From NCBI RefSeq assembly GCF_937893305.1, contig NZ_CALBGN010000016.1, positions 134,010 to 198,009 of the forward strand: a DNA stretch of 64,000 nucleotides, read 5' to 3'. A program made the position numbers and the translations under genes. Positions 6,337 to 13,688 of this stretch are shown one piece after another. This DNA is from an uncultured Helicobacter sp. Its GTDB lineage: Bacteria; Campylobacterota; Campylobacteria; Campylobacterales; Helicobacteraceae. How positions within the stretch are numbered: position 1 is the first letter of the stretch; the number at the start of each line of letters is the position of its first letter. Under the pieces are notes generated by a model. The model ran no database searches. It was not told where the DNA came from and saw only the letters and a program-made list of their open reading frames with translations.

Positions 6337-7291
6337 TTATTTGATTAACAAGTATTTTGCTCTTGTAATCGTTTTTGAAAAGTCTTTTAAAACATTTTCA
6401 AATCCTTCAGGGTTTGCTTGTTTCCAAGCATTTGTGTCCAGCTGTGTGCTAGTTGTGCCACCTGCTAGACTTATAACTTTATTGTTAATGCTAAATTTCT
6501 TAATCTCTAAGCCATTTAGCTTCTCCACAAACGCTTTTTTAAGAGAATCTAGCTTCTCATTTAAAACTTTTGTGGTCTCGTTTAAAGACACAATTTCTTG
6601 TGCCTCAACTTCTAATGCTTCATTGATTTTTGAGCAACCTTGAAGCCTTAGCGGACAATCGCTATTAAAAGGGCATACGCCACAATAATTTTGCGCTTCC
6701 GCTTTAGGCTCAATTTGTAACTCTAAAGCACTCTTTAGTTCTTCTGCCTTACTCATTGCAAGCTTTTGCAAAATCATATTTGGCTCTATCCAAAAGAATT
6801 CGTGCCAGCCATTATTGACATTTACTGCAACGATACAAGCAGAAATTTTTTTATTTTTTTTTCTCTTGTGCTAAAAGTGACATTTGAAACTGCACTTGTA
6901 AAACCCAAGAATCATAAGGAGACTCCACACTACTGCTTAGAGATTTGCACTCTACAATAATTGCTTCTTCCTTATTCTCAATTAAAAAATCAATGTGGCT
7001 TTTAAAAGTTCCATCATTGCTTTTTACCTCGTATTGCTTCTTAAAAGGCAAATTGCCAAAGCCTTTTTTAACAAGACTTTCTGCTAAATGCCCCCTTTGA
7101 AAGACAATGCTTTGTTCAATGCTTGCTTCTTTATTTGCAAGCTTTTGCAAATAGCTTTTGCGCAAGCAACCACTAATATCACTACTTCCAACATACAAAG
7201 ACCTATCTCCCAAACTTTCAAAGCTTTCTTTTTCTAAAACTTCTTTGAAATTTTTGGTCCATAACTCTTTAAAACTTGTTGCTCTTTCCAT
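6337..7291 (-). pseudogene. Cas4/RecB-like PD-(D/E)XK exonuclease, frameshifted
   Basis: From 7291 the frame encodes MERATSFKELWTKNFKEVLE with GSSDISGCLRKSYLQ, then HIDFLIENKEEAIIVECKSLS, the D...ExK nuclease core, and WVLQVQFQMSLLAQEK. It stops at an A9 run (6854-6862). With A8 it continues through NKKISACIVAVNVNNGWHEF into a second part with CGVCPFNSDCP and LQGC, a cysteine set like the iron-sulfur cluster of Cas4/AddB-type nucleases. The whole would have about 318 residues. It lies next to a Bet annealase, so it is probably the exonuclease of a phage-type recombination pair. A9 is long enough to slip, so phase variation is plausible. Confidence 0.7.
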
Positions 7292-7381
7292 TTTTTATCC
7301 TTTATTATTAATTCCATAGTGGCTAAAAAGGATATATCAATACCCAACAAGTGGGATAAGATATATCCCAAACTTTAGGGC
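7292..7381 (-). promoter_or_regulatory. Intergenic RNA switch, copy 8
   Basis: GGATATATC pairs perfectly with GATATATCC. CCCTAAAGTTTGGGATA faces TATCCCACTTGTTGGG. TATCCTTT pairs perfectly with AAAGGATA before the exonuclease start. Arm A begins about 24 nt after the upstream stop at 7404. Confidence 0.65.
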
Positions 7382-7403
7382 TTATATTGCGAATAAAAAG
7401 AAG

Positions 7404-7796
7404 TTATACTTCTTTAAATTCTGAGAATTTTTTAGAGTCATAACATCTTAGATGCCTTTGTGAAAATAACCATTTACCATTTGCGCGTAAATATATAAAT
7501 TCAATATCAGTGCCATTTTCCATAAGGTTTTTTAAAAAATTAGCCAAAGAACACACCATATAGCCTTTTTGGGTTTCTTTGTTGGCTATAGCAGCTTCTG
7601 TTTTCTCTAGAGTTTATTCTAGAGAACTGATGTCTCCTAGATTAATAAGAGCATTTGCTAACTCATCAGTGTTATAATGCTCTTTTAGGGTTTTTCCAAC
7701 ACCTTCTACATATCCATCCCAATGGCAATAAATGCCTTTGACTTGGTCTGTGAAAGATTTCCCTTCACTAACAAAAATATAACTTCTAGTTGCCAT
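7404..7796 (-). pseudogene. Phage-type small protein with in-frame TAA
   Basis: The start MATRSYIFVSEGKSFTDQ leads to IYCHWDGYVEGVGKTLKEHY, a motif common in uncharacterised phage and plasmid proteins, and to DISSLE followed by TAA at 7614-7616. The same frame then continues without a shift: TLEKTEAAIANKETQKGY, then FIYLRANGKWLFSQRH up to a stop at 7404. Relatives that I remember carry this second half, so the TAA looks like a nonsense mutation, not a natural end. It directly follows bet. Only the first 60 codons would be translated without readthrough. Confidence 0.5.
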
Positions 7797-7812
7797 TTTT
7801 TCTCCTTTTTCC

Positions 7813-8610
7813 TTATGCTACTTGCTTCACCCAGCAGAAATTGCCGTTTGAATCTTTTTTGGTAGAAAAACCTAGATTCTTTAACAATTCTTCTTTATTA
7901 TGAGTATTACCTATGGCTTTTATCCAGCCCGCCTTTTCTTCATAATCAAAGCCTAATTGTTTTAGGGCTTCAATTTCATTTAAAAGCGAATTGGACTCCA
8001 CCACTTCTACATCTACTGCTTGTTGATTAGATTCTTGAAAAATTCCATCAACTTCATCAATAGACCTGATTCCATTAATGTTAAATGCTTTCCGCAGGGC
8101 TTGTGCTTCTGCGACTTTCTTTAACATTGTATCGGGCTTTTCAGCCCAAAATTTAGTTGGCTGTCCTTCTCTAGTTTTTTGCACATACTCACTATATGCA
8201 ACTTCACTAGTGAATGGCTTTTGTGTATCAGTGCGATACACAACTGCTCTAGCCACCAAATCCTTTTTATTCTCCCAAATCCCATTAATGAGTTTTGGGG
8301 TTTCTTTAATTTGAGAGGTTACTTCAATCCCCCCAAATTTACCACTTTTATGAGCCATTGAAAGTAAGCCATCACGACTTACTAATGGTTCAACCTTAGA
8401 AACCCACTGCCCATTAACTTGAGATTTTCTCTCAACGAAAAAAATCTCTTTTGTTATGGGATTTAATCCAAGCTCCTGTGAAACCTTAAGACAAAAATCA
8501 ATGTCTTTCACAGAAGCTCCCATAGGAAACATTTGATTTTTAATAAATGAAATGTCTTCTTTAGAAATGATTTGTGAGTTTTTTGTAGTAGTATTTGCAA
8601 TATTTGCCAT
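7813..8610 (-). CDS. bet: Phage recombination protein Bet (RecT-family annealase)
   Basis: The 265-residue protein shows the Bet/RecT core: ISFIKNQMFPMGASVKDIDF, CLKVSQELGLNPITKEIFFV, VEPLVSRDGLLSMAHKSGKF and the late ALRKAFNINGIRSIDEVDG. These proteins anneal complementary single strands and work with a 5'-3' exonuclease and SSB; both partner genes are in this element (6337-7291 and 10445-10888). The C-terminal third after residue 200 is variable. The start at 8610 has AAAGGATA, sequestered in switch copy 9, which is identical to copy 3. It implies a phage-type homologous recombination module. Confidence 0.92.
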   Translation of the reverse strand: MANIANTTTKNSQIISKEDISFIKNQMFPMGASVKDIDFCLKVSQELGLNPITKEIFFVERKSQVNGQWVSKVEPLVSRDGLLSMAHKSGKFGGIEVTSQIKETPKLINGIWENKKDLVARAVVYRTDTQKPFTSEVAYSEYVQKTREGQPTKFWAEKPDTMLKKVAEAQALRKAFNINGIRSIDEVDGIFQESNQQAVDVEVVESNSLLNEIEALKQLGFDYEEKAGWIKAIGNTHNKEELLKNLGFSTKKDSNGNFCWVKQVA

Positions 8611-8694
8611 TTTTTTATCCTTTAAAATTAAAAAATTTATAAGGATACAAGCGTGTAGAATCCCAAGTGGGATAGCTTGTATCCCAACTTAGGG
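8611..8694 (-). promoter_or_regulatory. Intergenic RNA switch, copy 9 (identical to copy 3)
   Basis: All 84 bp from the base after the start codon equal those at 3812-3895, although the flanking genes are unrelated. The element therefore moves or is homogenised as a unit. Arm A lies about 21 nt after the stop of the RelE-like toxin gene at 8715. Confidence 0.7.
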
Positions 8695-8714
8695 TTATAA
8701 GAGAGATTAAGAGA

Positions 8715-9023
8715 TTATGTGTTTGTTAGTCGCTTATGAGCCTCTTTATAGGCTTTTAGCTTATCACGCTTATCAACGGCGACAATTAAAACAATTTTGG
8801 CTATATGATTTTCTATTTTAATAACAATCCTATAAGTGCTATTTGCAATATAGGTTTTTCTGCAATTTTTTAGATTTAAACCAAATTTGTTTTCTAGGGG
8901 TTGTGAGATAGAAAAAGGCTCAATTTTATATTGTTGAATATAGGTTTTAACTTCCGCCAAAACTTCTTTAGGCAACAATTTAAAATCTTCGCTTACTTCT
9001 TTAAGGTATTTAATAACATACAA
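8715..9023 (-). CDS. RelE/ParE-family toxin
   Basis: One hundred and two residues starting from TTG at 9023 (MYVIKYLKEVSEDFKLLPKE). The central NCRKTYIANSTYRIVIKIENHIAKIVLIVAVDKRDK is the RelE beta-sheet core, and the tail KAYKEAHKRL is typical of this superfamily. RelE toxins cut mRNA on the ribosome, ParE relatives poison gyrase; the sequence does not decide between them. It directly abuts the antitoxin gene, with no gap, hence translational coupling. The weak TTG start would keep toxin below antitoxin level. Confidence 0.85.
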   Translation of the reverse strand: MYVIKYLKEVSEDFKLLPKEVLAEVKTYIQQYKIEPFSISQPLENKFGLNLKNCRKTYIANSTYRIVIKIENHIAKIVLIVAVDKRDKLKAYKEAHKRLTNT

Positions 9024-9314
9024 CTAAACACCTCTTAAAGTAAAGAACTTATCCATCTCTTCTTCTGACACATAATCCTCTTCTTTTGCATTTTTTAATC
9101 GCTCATTTATCATTTTGTAAAACTCATAATCTTCATCATCTAACGATTTTAAATGTTCGTATTCTTTAATAGGAATAATCACAAATTCGGGTTTATTCTT
9201 TTTCATAATAGCAATCTTTTTAAGTTCGCCTTTTGAAAGTTGATTAAACCATTTACTAATAGACTTTGAAAATTCAGTGATTCCAACCAATTCATTTGAG
9301 AAATAGGCTGTCAT
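9024..9314 (-). CDS. Phd/YefM-family antitoxin
   Basis: The start at ATG 9314 (after AAGAGGAGTAAAT) gives 96 residues: MTAYFSNELVGITEFSKSIS at the N-terminus, KKIAIMKKNKPEFVIIPIKEYEHL, the Phd/YefM dimerisation core, and the acidic tail KEEDYVSEEEMDKFF that binds toxin. A longer reading frame extends upstream but lacks a ribosome site. An inverted repeat at 9331-9360 may be its operator. This pair, like the MazEF pair, seems to have its own promoter instead of an RNA switch. Confidence 0.85.
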   Translation of the reverse strand: MTAYFSNELVGITEFSKSISKWFNQLSKGELKKIAIMKKNKPEFVIIPIKEYEHLKSLDDEDYEFYKMINERLKNAKEEDYVSEEEMDKFFTLRGV

Positions 9315-9330
9315 ATTTACTCCTCTTGTA

Positions 9331-9360
9331 TAAAAGTAGTTACTATTATACATACTTTTA
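9331..9360. promoter_or_regulatory. Possible operator of the Phd/RelE-like operon
   Basis: TAAAAGTA (9331-9338) and TACTTTTA (9353-9360) form an 8-bp inverted repeat 17 bp upstream of the antitoxin start, spanning AT-rich promoter-like DNA. Position fits autoregulation. Confidence 0.4.
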
Positions 9361-9380
9361 AATGTATTATAACATACTCT

Positions 9381-9415
9381 ATTTCCTTTCAATTATACAC
9401 TAAAACCACCAAATC
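9381..9415. repeat. 35-bp direct repeat, copy 1
   Basis: This stretch is repeated without change at 10113-10147. Here it holds the last codons (RIWWF and stop) of the gene 9400-9696 and the adjoining spacer. Confidence 0.8.
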
Positions 9416-9696
9416 CTATATTGTCCTTCTTTTTTTGCATAATCACAAGAAGAAGCGACTTTTTGTAAGTCTTTGATGATTTCAGATTTTTTTGAATCCA
9501 ATGAAGCATTATTAAAGCCTAAAAGAGATTCGCAATCTATAATATGCTCATCTTCTTGTGTAAAATAGTGAATATTTGCACTATCTAGAGCTTCTGAAAC
9601 TTCTTCAAAGGTCAAAGTATTTTTTATTTCCATACCGCCTACTTCTCTGCCAATTTTTACTTGAAAATCAAGTATATGATGGGGTCTATATCCCAT
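9400..9696 (-). CDS. Hypothetical protein, 98 residues
   Basis: Not recognised. Starts MGYRPHHILDFQVKIGREVG with FTQEDEHIIDCESLLGF and ends KKEGQYRIWWF. Soluble, acidic, no membrane segment. The Shine-Dalgarno AAGGAGA lies in the last arm of switch copy 10. The final codons fall in a 35-bp repeat whose second copy precedes the coiled-coil gene at 9781, hinting at a past duplication or recombination through this gene end. Confidence 0.5.
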   Translation of the reverse strand: MGYRPHHILDFQVKIGREVGGMEIKNTLTFEEVSEALDSANIHYFTQEDEHIIDCESLLGFNNASLDSKKSEIIKDLQKVASSCDYAKKEGQYRIWWF

Positions 9697-9771
9697 TTTC
9701 TCTCCTTAAAAATAAAAATACAAGGATAAGCAGTATTCTCCCTGTTGGGATATGCTTATCCCAACTCGGGC
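9697..9771 (-). promoter_or_regulatory. Intergenic RNA switch, copy 10
   Basis: GGATAAGCA pairs with TGCTTATCC, the same arms as copy 2. CCCGAGTTGGGATA pairs with TATCCCAACAGGG. TCCTT pairs with AAGGA. Arm A begins 11 nt after the stop of the coiled-coil gene at 9781. Confidence 0.65.
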
Positions 9772-9780
9772 TTGTAGATA

Positions 9781-10107
9781 TTAGAAAAGTTTTATAATTG
9801 CCACAATAAAGCCACCAAGAGCAATTTGCAAGCCAATCATCCACTTAATAATGTCTGATTTTGCTTCAGCAATTTCTGCTCTTACAAACTCTTTTGTTGC
9901 AAGCTCATTTTTAAACTTCTCTTCAACTTCATCTTTAATAGCTTTTGCAGTAATACCATCATTTGTTTTAATATCATTTGCAACTGCTAAAACAACATCT
10001 ATAATTTCATCTTTTTTATCTTCTTGCTTAAACTTTTTAATCATTTCAACAAGTAAAAGCTTAGTAGGATAAGAAAGAATCTCTTTATGTTCCATTGTTA
10101 CTTCCAT
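9781..10107 (-). CDS. Coiled-coil protein with C-terminal membrane anchor (paralogue 2 of 5)
   Basis: One hundred and eight residues. The N-terminal half is helical and charged; ELATKDFVRAEIAEAKSDII matches the relative at 4424 without its extra heptads, and the C-terminal WMIGLQIALGGFIVAIIKLF is one membrane helix. Its Shine-Dalgarno (AAAGGAAAT) lies in a 35-bp repeat copied from the end of the 9400-9696 gene. The stop is 11 nt before switch copy 10. Role unknown; C-tail-anchored inner-membrane oligomer is inferred. Confidence 0.65.
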   Translation of the reverse strand: MEVTMEHKEILSYPTKLLLVEMIKKFKQEDKKDEIIDVVLAVANDIKTNDGITAKAIKDEVEEKFKNELATKEFVRAEIAEAKSDIIKWMIGLQIALGGFIVAIIKLF

Positions 10108-10112
10108 ACTTT

Positions 10113-10147
10113 ATTTCCTTTCAATTATACACTAAAACCACCAAATC
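10113..10147. repeat. 35-bp direct repeat, copy 2
   Basis: Same 35 bp as 9381-9415. In this copy it supplies the ribosome site of the 9781-10107 gene, and the codons RIWWF appear only as an untranslated remnant (KIWWF) in another frame. Confidence 0.8.
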
Positions 10148-10242
10148 TTATGTGTAATCTTTGTTAAGTTTATCACCTATTGAGTATGTAGGAGCAAGAA
10201 TAGTTGCCCTAAAAAGACTATCATCAAATTTTCCTTTTTCAT
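10148..10242 (-). pseudogene. Short 31-codon gene, frameshifted
   Basis: The ATG at 10242 follows AAGAAAGGA, which pairs with the upstream arm of switch copy 11, so this is the expected gene start. As read, the frame ends after 17 codons. Adding one A to the A5 run (10235-10239) gives MKKGKFDDSLFRATILAPTY and SIGDKLNKDYT, a coherent 31-residue product ending at 10148. Too short to classify; it may be the rest of a larger gene. Confidence 0.4.
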
Positions 10243-10362
10243 TTTTGTCCTTTCTTAAAATAAATTTAGCTTTACGCACCTAAAACTGATACCTAGAGTA
10301 AAAAATACTCCAAGAAAGGATTTATACTCCCACAAGGGAAGTTTTATAATCCCTTGTTGGAA
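10243..10362 (-). promoter_or_regulatory. Intergenic RNA switch, copy 11 (divergent)
   Basis: TTCCAACAAGGGA faces TCCCTTGTGGG; GGATTATA faces TATAAATCC with one bulge; TCCTTTCTT (10312-10320) pairs perfectly over 9 bp with AAGAAAGGA (10248-10256). The sequestering stem is kept although its bases differ from those of other copies. An extra small hairpin GAGTA...TACTC lies between. Confidence 0.5.
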
Positions 10363-10444
10363 TATTTTAAATAAAAAAAAGCCCCCAAGCTTTATTGCAA
10401 GAAACAAAAAACATAGAGACTAAAGGTTTAAAACCAACAATCAA

Positions 10445-10888
10445 CTAAAAAGGAATTTCTCCTTGTTGTTGTTGATTTTGATTTACTTGTTGCTCATACA
10501 CAACATTAGGTGGTGTATGAGCTTCAAGAGCAGGAGAAGCATTATTTTTTTGCTCTCCTTTTCCACCACTACCAAGCATTTGCATACTTTCAGCAGTAAT
10601 GCTATGCTTGCTATGTTTTTGTCCATTGTTGTCTGTCCAACTCTCAAGAACTAAACGCCCTTCAATCAATACTTGAGAGCCTTTTCTCAAATATTGATTT
10701 GCCACTTCCGCTGTGCGACCAAAAAGATTCACATCAACGAAACAGACTTCTTCGCCTTGTGTACCATCTTGTTTGTTATAACGGCGATTTGTAGCAAGCC
10801 CTAGTTTTGCCAATGCGCTTCCATTTTGCAAATAGCGCAACTCAACATCTCTTGTTAGATTTCCAACTAAAATGACTTTGTTAAACAT
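10445..10888 (-). CDS. ssb: Single-stranded DNA-binding protein
   Basis: The 147-residue protein starts [20 protein letters not shown], has [20 protein letters not shown] and [20 protein letters not shown], all of the SSB OB-fold, then a Gln-rich linker and the acidic-type tip QQGEIPF, the peptide that recruits partner proteins. This is a second, element-borne SSB rather than the replicative operon copy, since no rpsF or rpsR flanks it. It completes the Bet/exonuclease recombination set. The start is preceded by AAAAAAGGATAAGA, the ribosome site being part of a long structured leader. Confidence 0.93.
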   Translation of the reverse strand: MFNKVILVGNLTRDVELRYLQNGSALAKLGLATNRRYNKQDGTQGEEVCFVDVNLFGRTAEVANQYLRKGSQVLIEGRLVLESWTDNNGQKHSKHSITAESMQMLGSGGKGEQKNNASPALEAHTPPNVVYEQQVNQNQQQQGEIPF

Positions 10889-11190
10889 TCTTATCCTTTT
10901 TTAGAGCCTATTGAAAAATTCATAGCTCTTTTTAATTTAAGACAAAAGTCTTAAAAAACTACAAGAATAAAAAAGGTTATACATATCCTAAAAAAGGATT
11001 CCTTGAAGTTTTTTAAAACTTCTTAAGCAGAATCCTAGTTAGGATTTCTAGTATTGTATTAGCTAACTAGGCGTTAGGTAATTCAATCTTTGTGTTCTGC
11101 ATAGTTCGCAACACTATGCACGCCCTATAAAAAGGACAGCTCTATGTCACCATAGAGAACGGACTATATCTTCACTCTAAAAAGAGTGTC
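10889..11190 (-). promoter_or_regulatory. Long structured leader of ssb with a sequestered ribosome site
   Basis: On the minus strand CTAAAAAAGGAT, which holds the ribosome site, pairs perfectly over 12 bp with ATCCTTTTTTAG further up. That arm can instead fold on itself (ATCC...GGAT). Other stems are CTAGTTAG/CTAACTAG, GAAGTTTT/AAACTTC, GCATAGT/ACTATGC (11098-11118), CTCTATG/CATAGAG (11139-11156) and CACTCT/GAGTG. This is a variant of the intergenic switch type with extra hairpins. SSB proteins often control their own translation, but no evidence for that is visible here. Confidence 0.5.
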
Positions 11191-11225
11191 CCTCCGCTTG
11201 GGTTGTCATTTGTAATTCCCCATTA

Positions 11226-11705
11226 TTATGCTGTTTGTGTTTCTTTGGTTTGTGCTTTAGCTTCTTTTTCTTTTGTTTCAATAGAATTTCTAATCTCACG
11301 CCTTAGAAAAAAGTTTGCAATTCCACGACTCTTACCATTTTCTACTAATAATGCTTTACCATACGCATTTGCTTCTACGATTTTACTATGAATTTCATCA
11401 ACAAGTTTTATCCACTTCTCCATATCTTTGGCACTAATCTTTTCTCCCCAAAATTCTCTTAATGTTGAATCTAGGGAGTCTGTTGTTCTTAATTCTCTAA
11501 AGATTTTTACAGCATTTGTAGATTCAGGGACAAAGACTTCAGCATTTATGTTATTTTCAATAGTTGCAATCTTTCTTTTTTGATTTGCTTCAATAATGCT
11601 TCGTCTTGATGGTGGATTATTAGTTGTTTGTGCCTGTTTAGGCTGTGTAGATTCTTTATTTGTTTCAACAATGGTTTCTTTATTACCAGCTTTAATTTTT
11701 GCCAT
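11226..11705 (-). CDS. Hypothetical protein, 159 residues
   Basis: Not recognised. The N-terminal 55 residues are low-complexity, Thr/Asn/Lys-rich (KETIVETNKESTQPKQAQTT). The rest is helical and charged: DSLDSTLREFWGEKISAKDM, KWIKLVDEIHSKIVEANAYG, and a C-terminal Lys/Glu tail KEKEAKAQTKETQTA. It is the first long gene after the structured leader at 11.9-12.7 kb, upstream of ssb. It may be a DNA-metabolism accessory of the element, an inference from position only. Confidence 0.55.
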   Translation of the reverse strand: MAKIKAGNKETIVETNKESTQPKQAQTTNNPPSRRSIIEANQKRKIATIENNINAEVFVPESTNAVKIFRELRTTDSLDSTLREFWGEKISAKDMEKWIKLVDEIHSKIVEANAYGKALLVENGKSRGIANFFLRREIRNSIETKEKEAKAQTKETQTA

Positions 11706-11915
11706 ATCAATCCTTTAATTTGAAGTTTATTTTTAAGGAGAATCATCTTTTTAGCTTGTGTTTCAAGCTTATAGACTACTTTGAAAGAAAAATAATGGGG
11801 GAATATATTACTGCTTACAACCTACTCCATAACGATAAGAAAGTGAATTTAAGCTATTGTAGGAGTGCTATGTTAATTTCTTATCTAGGATAGTCTCTGA
11901 ACTTTCTTCATAGGA

Positions 11916-12620
11916 TATGGAACTTTAATAAGGCTCTAAAACACAATCTTAATAGCAAGCTCGTAAAAAACGAGAATGCTAGAAAGGAAGGATAAAAAAA
12001 TGGAAACTTAAAGTTTCAACATCACTTTTATTTTTTAGATTCCTCTTCTAAGATTTTGAGCAAATGAAGCCTAAGAAAAACTTAACTTTTTAGGATTTTG
12101 ATTGACGCAATAAAAAAAGAAAATAGTGGATTTTCTTAGGATAGGCTAGTTTTGGGTGAATCACCCAACCACTAAAGATGGTTGGGCTTCTTGCTTCAAC
12201 GATAGATAGCTAGTATCAAGTATGTAACCATATTTTGATACCCCACTAGTGCTATCTCCACAAGAGCCTATACAAAAGAACGCATTTGCTTATCATCTCA
12301 TTGAAGAGAAAAAGAAATAGGGTCTTTATCATAAAGAACCCTATTAAAGTTCCATATTCCCTTAGAAGCTTAGATGCTGATTGTCTCTTGATGGATAGTT
12401 TTCACTCTATCTTAAAGCATTACCCTTAAGTTCTTGAATTTCTTTCGAATTTTCAAGTAGTATATCCATCCTATACTTTGAAATTAATCTTTTTAAGCTG
12501 CAATAAACGAGTAGTCTTGCAAACTATCTACTCTCCACTATATACGCTCTCGAGTAGAACTTCCCAGCAATTCAAAGGGAAAGGGCTATCTAATTAACCC
12601 TGCTTAATAAGACGGTTTAA
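11916..12620 (-). ncRNA. Candidate large structured non-coding RNA or leader
   Basis: No long reading frame fits this stretch, yet it is dense in inverted repeats. A perfect 15-bp pair links 11916-11930 with 12342-12356. Local hairpins include TAGCA..CTCGT/ACGAG..TGCTA (11953-11981), CCTAAGAAAA/TTTTCTTAGG (12070-12079 and 12131-12140), GGGTGA/TCACCC (12154-12166), CCCAACC/GGTTGGG (12164-12186), AGATAGC..GCTATCT (12204-12257), a 14-bp stem at 12316-12345 and GAGTAG/CTACTC (12509-12533). A promoter lies at 12742. The architecture recalls large ornate RNAs of phages and mobile elements, but I recognise no family. A 20-codon frame (MDILLENSKEIQELKGNALR) also lies here. Confidence 0.4.
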
Positions 12621-12720
12621 TTTATGAAAATCAGACTATCTCTAAGGATAGTCGGTTTTCAAAGGGTCAATACCGAGTGCAACCGCTACACTCAAACAGG
12701 GGTATCGCCCTAAACACCAC
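12621..12720 (-). repeat. 100-bp structured leader repeat, copy 1
   Basis: Ninety-nine of 100 bases equal those at 24311-24410. On the minus strand it can form AGGG..ATACC..GAGTG/CACTC..GGTAT..CCCT and then GAAAA.CGACTATC/GATAGTC.G.TTTTC. The only difference turns a G-C pair into G-U on the minus strand, but would break it on the plus strand, so the RNA is read on minus. It lies just downstream of a TATAAT box. Confidence 0.75.
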
Positions 12721-12741
12721 TTAATCAAATAAGAAAGCACA

Positions 12742-12747
12742 ATTATA
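12742..12747 (-). promoter_or_regulatory. Probable -10 box of the long minus-strand operon
   Basis: TATAAT in the context TTATCATATAATTGTGC on the minus strand, about 22 bp before the 100-bp leader repeat. Campylobacterota housekeeping promoters depend mainly on this box. The second leader copy has the same arrangement. The following 12748-13012 is AT-rich and has no gene; a (CG)n run lies near 12910. Confidence 0.55.
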
Positions 12748-13012
12748 TGATAAATAATGTTCTAAGTCAATATCTTTTTGAACTTTATGTTTTTTGAAAA
12801 ACTCATTTTTTATAGCAGTTTTTTCACAGTGAAAAATTTATTCATTTTTATTATGAAAATTTTTGAAAAAAACTAAGTAAATTTTTTTGAGATTGTTTTT
12901 ATTTTTTCTCGCGCGCGCGTTTTAAAATTTAGATATTTTTAAATATTTAAATATATTTAGTAAGTTTTAGATGGCTTTTAAACCACCTAAAATAAGAGCT
13001 TTAAGAGGTGTA

Positions 13013-13251
13013 TTTTGAACAAATTCTCCACCATTTTGAACTTTTTCTCCATTTCATTGAACAAATTCTCCATCATTTTGAACTTTTTCTCCACGCGTAA
13101 AATTTGAATCAATATATAGCTTTTAAATCTCGTAAAATACGACATTAAAGATTTTAAAATAAAATTTATTTGAACTTTTTCTCCAAAAATTGTAAAAACG
13201 CTAAATATGGATACTAAATGGAGAGTAACAGGAGAGTAACTGGAGAGAAAT
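13013..13251. repeat. Iteron-like direct repeats, possible replication origin
   Basis: Four repeats of the form TTGAAC(AAA or TTT)TTCTCC are spaced exactly 21 bp apart (13013-13029, 13034-13050, 13055-13071, 13076-13092), with types alternating. A fifth lies at 13169-13184. At 13220-13251 three 11-bp units GGAGAGTAAC follow in the opposite sense. Regular helical spacing next to AT-rich DNA is the hallmark of plasmid origins with Rep-bound iterons. No Rep gene is visible in the window. 13252-13577 holds no gene that I can see. Confidence 0.55.
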
Positions 13252-13688
13252 TTTAAAAAAATGTTTATTTTGTTTTTTTGTGGAAAAAATGGGCGTGGTT
13301 TGCATATTTTTTAAGCGTGTGAAAAAATGCAAGAATGCAAAATGCAAAATAATAAAAAAAGAATGGATTTTATAATTTCAGTTGGCTCTAAAAACTCTTA
13401 TATAGTGGAATTTAAGGGGTTATAAGGGCTTGACAAGTTTAGTTTTTAAAAGTAAAATTATGTTGCTTAAAATGTTCTTTAAAATATTTTTGTGTGTCCT
13501 TTGCTGTGTCCAAAAAATGTTAATTTTGTAAAATTTTGGCAAATTTACACCATTTAAAGCCCTATAATTAAAGTTAGATAAGTTTAAAAGTTAATACTCA
13601 ATTTTCAATTCTTAGCTTAGAACATTTATATAAAATATGTCATACAGATAAAGACAATAGTTTTACCCATTCTTCATCTTTTCAACAT

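Noticed and set aside
7292..7385. The TATCC elements as att or transposon ends
   Set aside because: They are always oriented with the following gene and keep pairing with its ribosome site; no target duplications or transposase genes are present.
6341..8361. Plus-strand frames opposite the exonuclease and bet genes
   Set aside because: They are mirror frames of the minus-strand genes, with no ribosome sites or recognisable domains.
12621..12720. The 100-bp repeat as a CRISPR repeat or tracrRNA
   Set aside because: Only two copies 11.7 kb apart, no spacers and no cas genes in the window. The stems differ from tracrRNA of this phylum as I know it.
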